A stretch of DNA of 6,369 nt from Acidimicrobiia bacterium (GTDB lineage Bacteria > Actinomycetota > Acidimicrobiia > Spongiisociales > ZC4RG35), in NCBI GenBank assembly GCA_025929005.1, contig JAICND010000094.1, positions 1-6,369 on the forward strand, written 5' to 3'. A program made the translations under genes and the position numbers. Of the stretch, positions 5,418-6,369 are shown piece by piece (position 1 is the first letter of the stretch; each line of letters starts with the position of its first letter). The notes under the pieces are model-generated. The model had not been told where the DNA came from, did no database searches, and saw nothing but the letters and a program-made list of their open reading frames with translations.

Positions 5418-5427
5418 CCCGCCTTTG
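5408..5427 (+). terminator. Terminator-like hairpin with both stop codons in its loop
   Basis: GGCGGG (5408-5413), loop CTAA (5414-5417) and CCCGCC (5418-5423) form a perfect 6-bp GC-rich hairpin, followed on the plus strand by TTTGT. The loop holds the whiB1 stop TAA and, on the other strand, the DUF3107 stop TAG. The short T-run is only on the plus strand, so it should act mainly on whiB1 transcripts. The U-tract is weak, so efficiency is uncertain. Confidence 0.55.
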
Positions 5428-5644
5428 TAAAACCAACCGATCGAGCGTCCGGTTCCTGCTCGAGTTCGATAAACGCGATCTTGTCGCGGGGAATCCCCAC
5501 CAGTCTCTTGCGCGTGTCCTCGAACCAGAGGATCGCCTCACTCGCAAAGAATGCCGCGTCGATCTTGCGGCGCATCTCTGCCGGGTCGTCCACCTCTACT
5601 TCGACCACCCGGTCCGTATCGGCGACTCCGATCCTTACTTTCAC
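5414..5644 (-). CDS. DUF3107 family protein
   Basis: This small protein of 76 residues begins VKVRIGVADTDRVVEVEVDDPAEM and has a middle LWFEDTRKRLVGIPRDKIAFIELE stretch, ending in RSVGFTKAG. That pattern, an alternating-strand start, a VP-DKIA-Y/F-IE core and an RxVGF end, is how I recognise DUF3107, an actinobacterial family of unknown function with no enzyme motif. The start is GTG at 5644, fixed by a strong AGGAGG at 5649-5654 four bases upstream. There is no signal peptide, membrane segment or cysteine. It is convergent with whiB1 with a 4-base stop overlap, and divergent from the LysM gene. The overlap with whiB1 does not by itself imply a shared role. Confidence 0.88.
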   Translation of the reverse strand: MKVRIGVADTDRVVEVEVDDPAEMRRKIDAAFFASEAILWFEDTRKRLVGIPRDKIAFIELEQEPDARSVGFTKAG

Positions 5645-5648
5645 GCAG

Positions 5649-5654
5649 CCTCCT
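5649..5654 (-). promoter_or_regulatory. Ribosome binding site of the DUF3107 gene (AGGAGG)
   Basis: A perfect AGGAGG on the minus strand sits four bases before a GTG codon at 5644. It is the strongest Shine-Dalgarno in the window and fixes the non-ATG start. Confidence 0.8.
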
Positions 5655-5671
5655 CAACATCAGGGCTGGTC

Positions 5672-5677
5672 ATGTTA
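5672..5677 (-). promoter_or_regulatory. Possible -10 element for the DUF3107 gene (TAACAT)
   Basis: TAACAT on the minus strand fits TAnnnT and would start a transcript near 5665, giving a 5' leader of about 20 bases that includes the AGGAGG site. No -35 match is visible 16-18 bases upstream. Confidence 0.25.
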
Positions 5678-5704
5678 GGGGGACGGGAGGGCCATCCCGG
5701 ATGC

Positions 5705-5724
5705 CGTTTCCATGTCGTTTCCAT
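5705..5724. repeat. 9-bp direct repeat CGTTTCCAT with an 11-bp period
   Basis: CGTTTCCAT occurs at 5705-5713 and again at 5716-5724, about one helical turn apart. It lies in the 120-base divergent interval between the DUF3107 gene and the LysM gene. Two sites on the same DNA face would suit a regulator binding as a tandem dimer, but this is inference and the repeat is short. Confidence 0.45.
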
Positions 5725-5752
5725 CCATCTTCCGTATCCCAAATCGGTGCTG

Positions 5753-5758
5753 TACGTT
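5753..5758 (+). promoter_or_regulatory. Leaderless -10 element for the LysM gene (TACGTT-N6-ATG)
   Basis: TACGTT fits TAnnnT and ends exactly six bases before the ATG at 5765, with no Shine-Dalgarno in the gap. The geometry is the same as at ku and the Nudix gene. A weak TTCCGT lies 17 bases upstream at 5730-5735. Confidence 0.45.
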
Positions 5759-5764
5759 CGGCCC

Positions 5765-6369
5765 ATGACAGATCGAATGCGAGCGATTACCGGGCTCACC
5801 ATCTCGATCTCTTTCGTTGCTGGCTCGATCACCGGGCTTCACTCCCTGCACAGCTCCCTCCCGATGAGCGCAATCTGGAGCTCCATGGCGAGCCTGGAAC
5901 TTGCCATGGGAGCCATGGTGCGCTTAATCGGGTTGGTCGCCGGTTACTGGCTGTTGGCTTCGACCCTTGTCTGCTTGTTGATTCGGGTGGCGCGGGCGCC
6001 AACAATCACGGGAGTCGATTGGGCAACTCTGCCGATGGTGCGCCGCTTGGCCGACCGCATCTCCACCCGGTCCCTGATCCGTGTCCTCGCCGCTCCCCTG
6101 CCGTTGCTCGATCTCGTCACTCCCGGCTATGTGCCTATCCCTTCAGGCGGCACCCAGGCGCAGACTGCGGTAAGTGAGTCTCCGGTCATCGAGACTCCCA
6201 TCGTTGCTACACGGCGCGAAGAAACCGTCGAGGTCATTGTCAAGCCTGGTGACAACATGTGGACTCTCGCCGAGGCTCGCCTCCAGGAGGTTATGGGTCG
6301 CCCGCCCACGGACGCAGAGACCGGCCCCTATTGGCGTCGGGTGGTTCAGGCCAATCGGGATCGGATCAA
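5765..6369 (+). CDS. Membrane protein with two transmembrane segments and a LysM-like domain (partial, runs off the right edge)
   Basis: An open frame of 201 codons runs from the ATG at 5765 to the window end with no stop. Residues 7-27 and about 52-74 are hydrophobic and look like two transmembrane helices; a third weaker hydrophobic stretch (104-118, VLAAPLPLLDL region) follows. A low-complexity linker rich in T, S and P (about 122-155) leads to a LysM-like motif, EVIVKPGDNMWTLAEARL (156-173), followed by a PYWRRVVQANRDRI stretch (188-201). LysM domains bind peptidoglycan-type glycans, so this is probably a cell-envelope protein with its C-terminal part outside. Some actinobacterial proteins with this N-terminus continue into a BTAD or other regulatory domain; the missing C-terminus would decide. 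The start is supported by a -10-like hexamer six bases upstream. Confidence 0.8.
   Translation, partial: MTDRMRAITGLTISISFVAGSITGLHSLHSSLPMSAIWSSMASLELAMGAMVRLIGLVAGYWLLASTLVCLLIRVARAPTITGVDWATLPMVRRLADRISTRSLIRVLAAPLPLLDLVTPGYVPIPSGGTQAQTAVSESPVIETPIVATRREETVEVIVKPGDNMWTLAEARLQEVMGRPPTDAETGPYWRRVVQANRDRI

Noticed and set aside
5551..6177. Plus-strand 208-codon frame across the DUF3107/LysM intergenic region
   Set aside because: It is out of frame with the supported LysM gene, starts inside DUF3107 on the opposite strand and shows no domain.

Overview
The window looks like an ordinary, very compact chromosomal segment from a GC-rich actinobacterium (Actinomycetota). The strongest taxonomic markers are a WhiB-family [4Fe-4S] regulator closest to the WhiB1 type and a DUF3107 protein, both essentially actinobacterial families. 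The Ku plus LigD-type ligase pair and start codons with no leader fit the same group. I cannot name the genus; a deep or environmental lineage such as Acidimicrobiia is a guess. I see no insertion sequence, phage gene, CRISPR array or sign of recent transfer.

Layout from left to right. (1) Bases 1-1584, minus strand: homoserine dehydrogenase (hom) followed, with a one-base stop/start overlap, by the first 100 codons of threonine synthase (thrC), which runs off the left edge. This is the homoserine/threonine branch of the aspartate pathway. (2) Bases 1647-1718, minus strand: a tRNA-Arg with anticodon CCG, upstream of hom. (3) Bases 1758-3880: a DNA-repair block made of ku (plus), a stand-alone LigD-type ATP-dependent DNA ligase domain (minus, convergent with ku) and a Nudix hydrolase (plus, divergent from the ligase with only 9 bases between the two start codons). 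(4) Bases 3843-5018, minus strand: a two-gene unit of a glycerophosphodiester phosphodiesterase followed directly by a GatB/YqeY-domain protein. (5) Bases 5136-5417, plus strand: whiB1-like gene, with a perfect CRP-type palindrome just upstream of its ribosome binding site. (6) Bases 5414-5644, minus strand: the DUF3107 gene, convergent with whiB1. (7) Bases 5765-6369, plus strand: the first 201 codons of a membrane protein with two predicted transmembrane segments and a LysM-like domain, running off the right edge.

Organisation: strand changes at almost every gene. All three convergent pairs overlap at their 3' ends (by 4, 38 and 4 bases), and no gene-free stretch exceeds about 120 bases. 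Three plus-strand genes (ku, Nudix, LysM protein) have no Shine-Dalgarno sequence but carry a -10-like hexamer exactly six bases before ATG, the geometry of leaderless transcription. Other genes have recognisable ribosome binding sites. Ku and the ligase would act together in non-homologous end joining. The most interesting regulatory signal is the TGTGA-N6-TCACA site in front of whiB1, because whiB1 is a known CRP/cAMP target in Mycobacterium tuberculosis. I did not find a convincing undescribed multi-gene system in this window.
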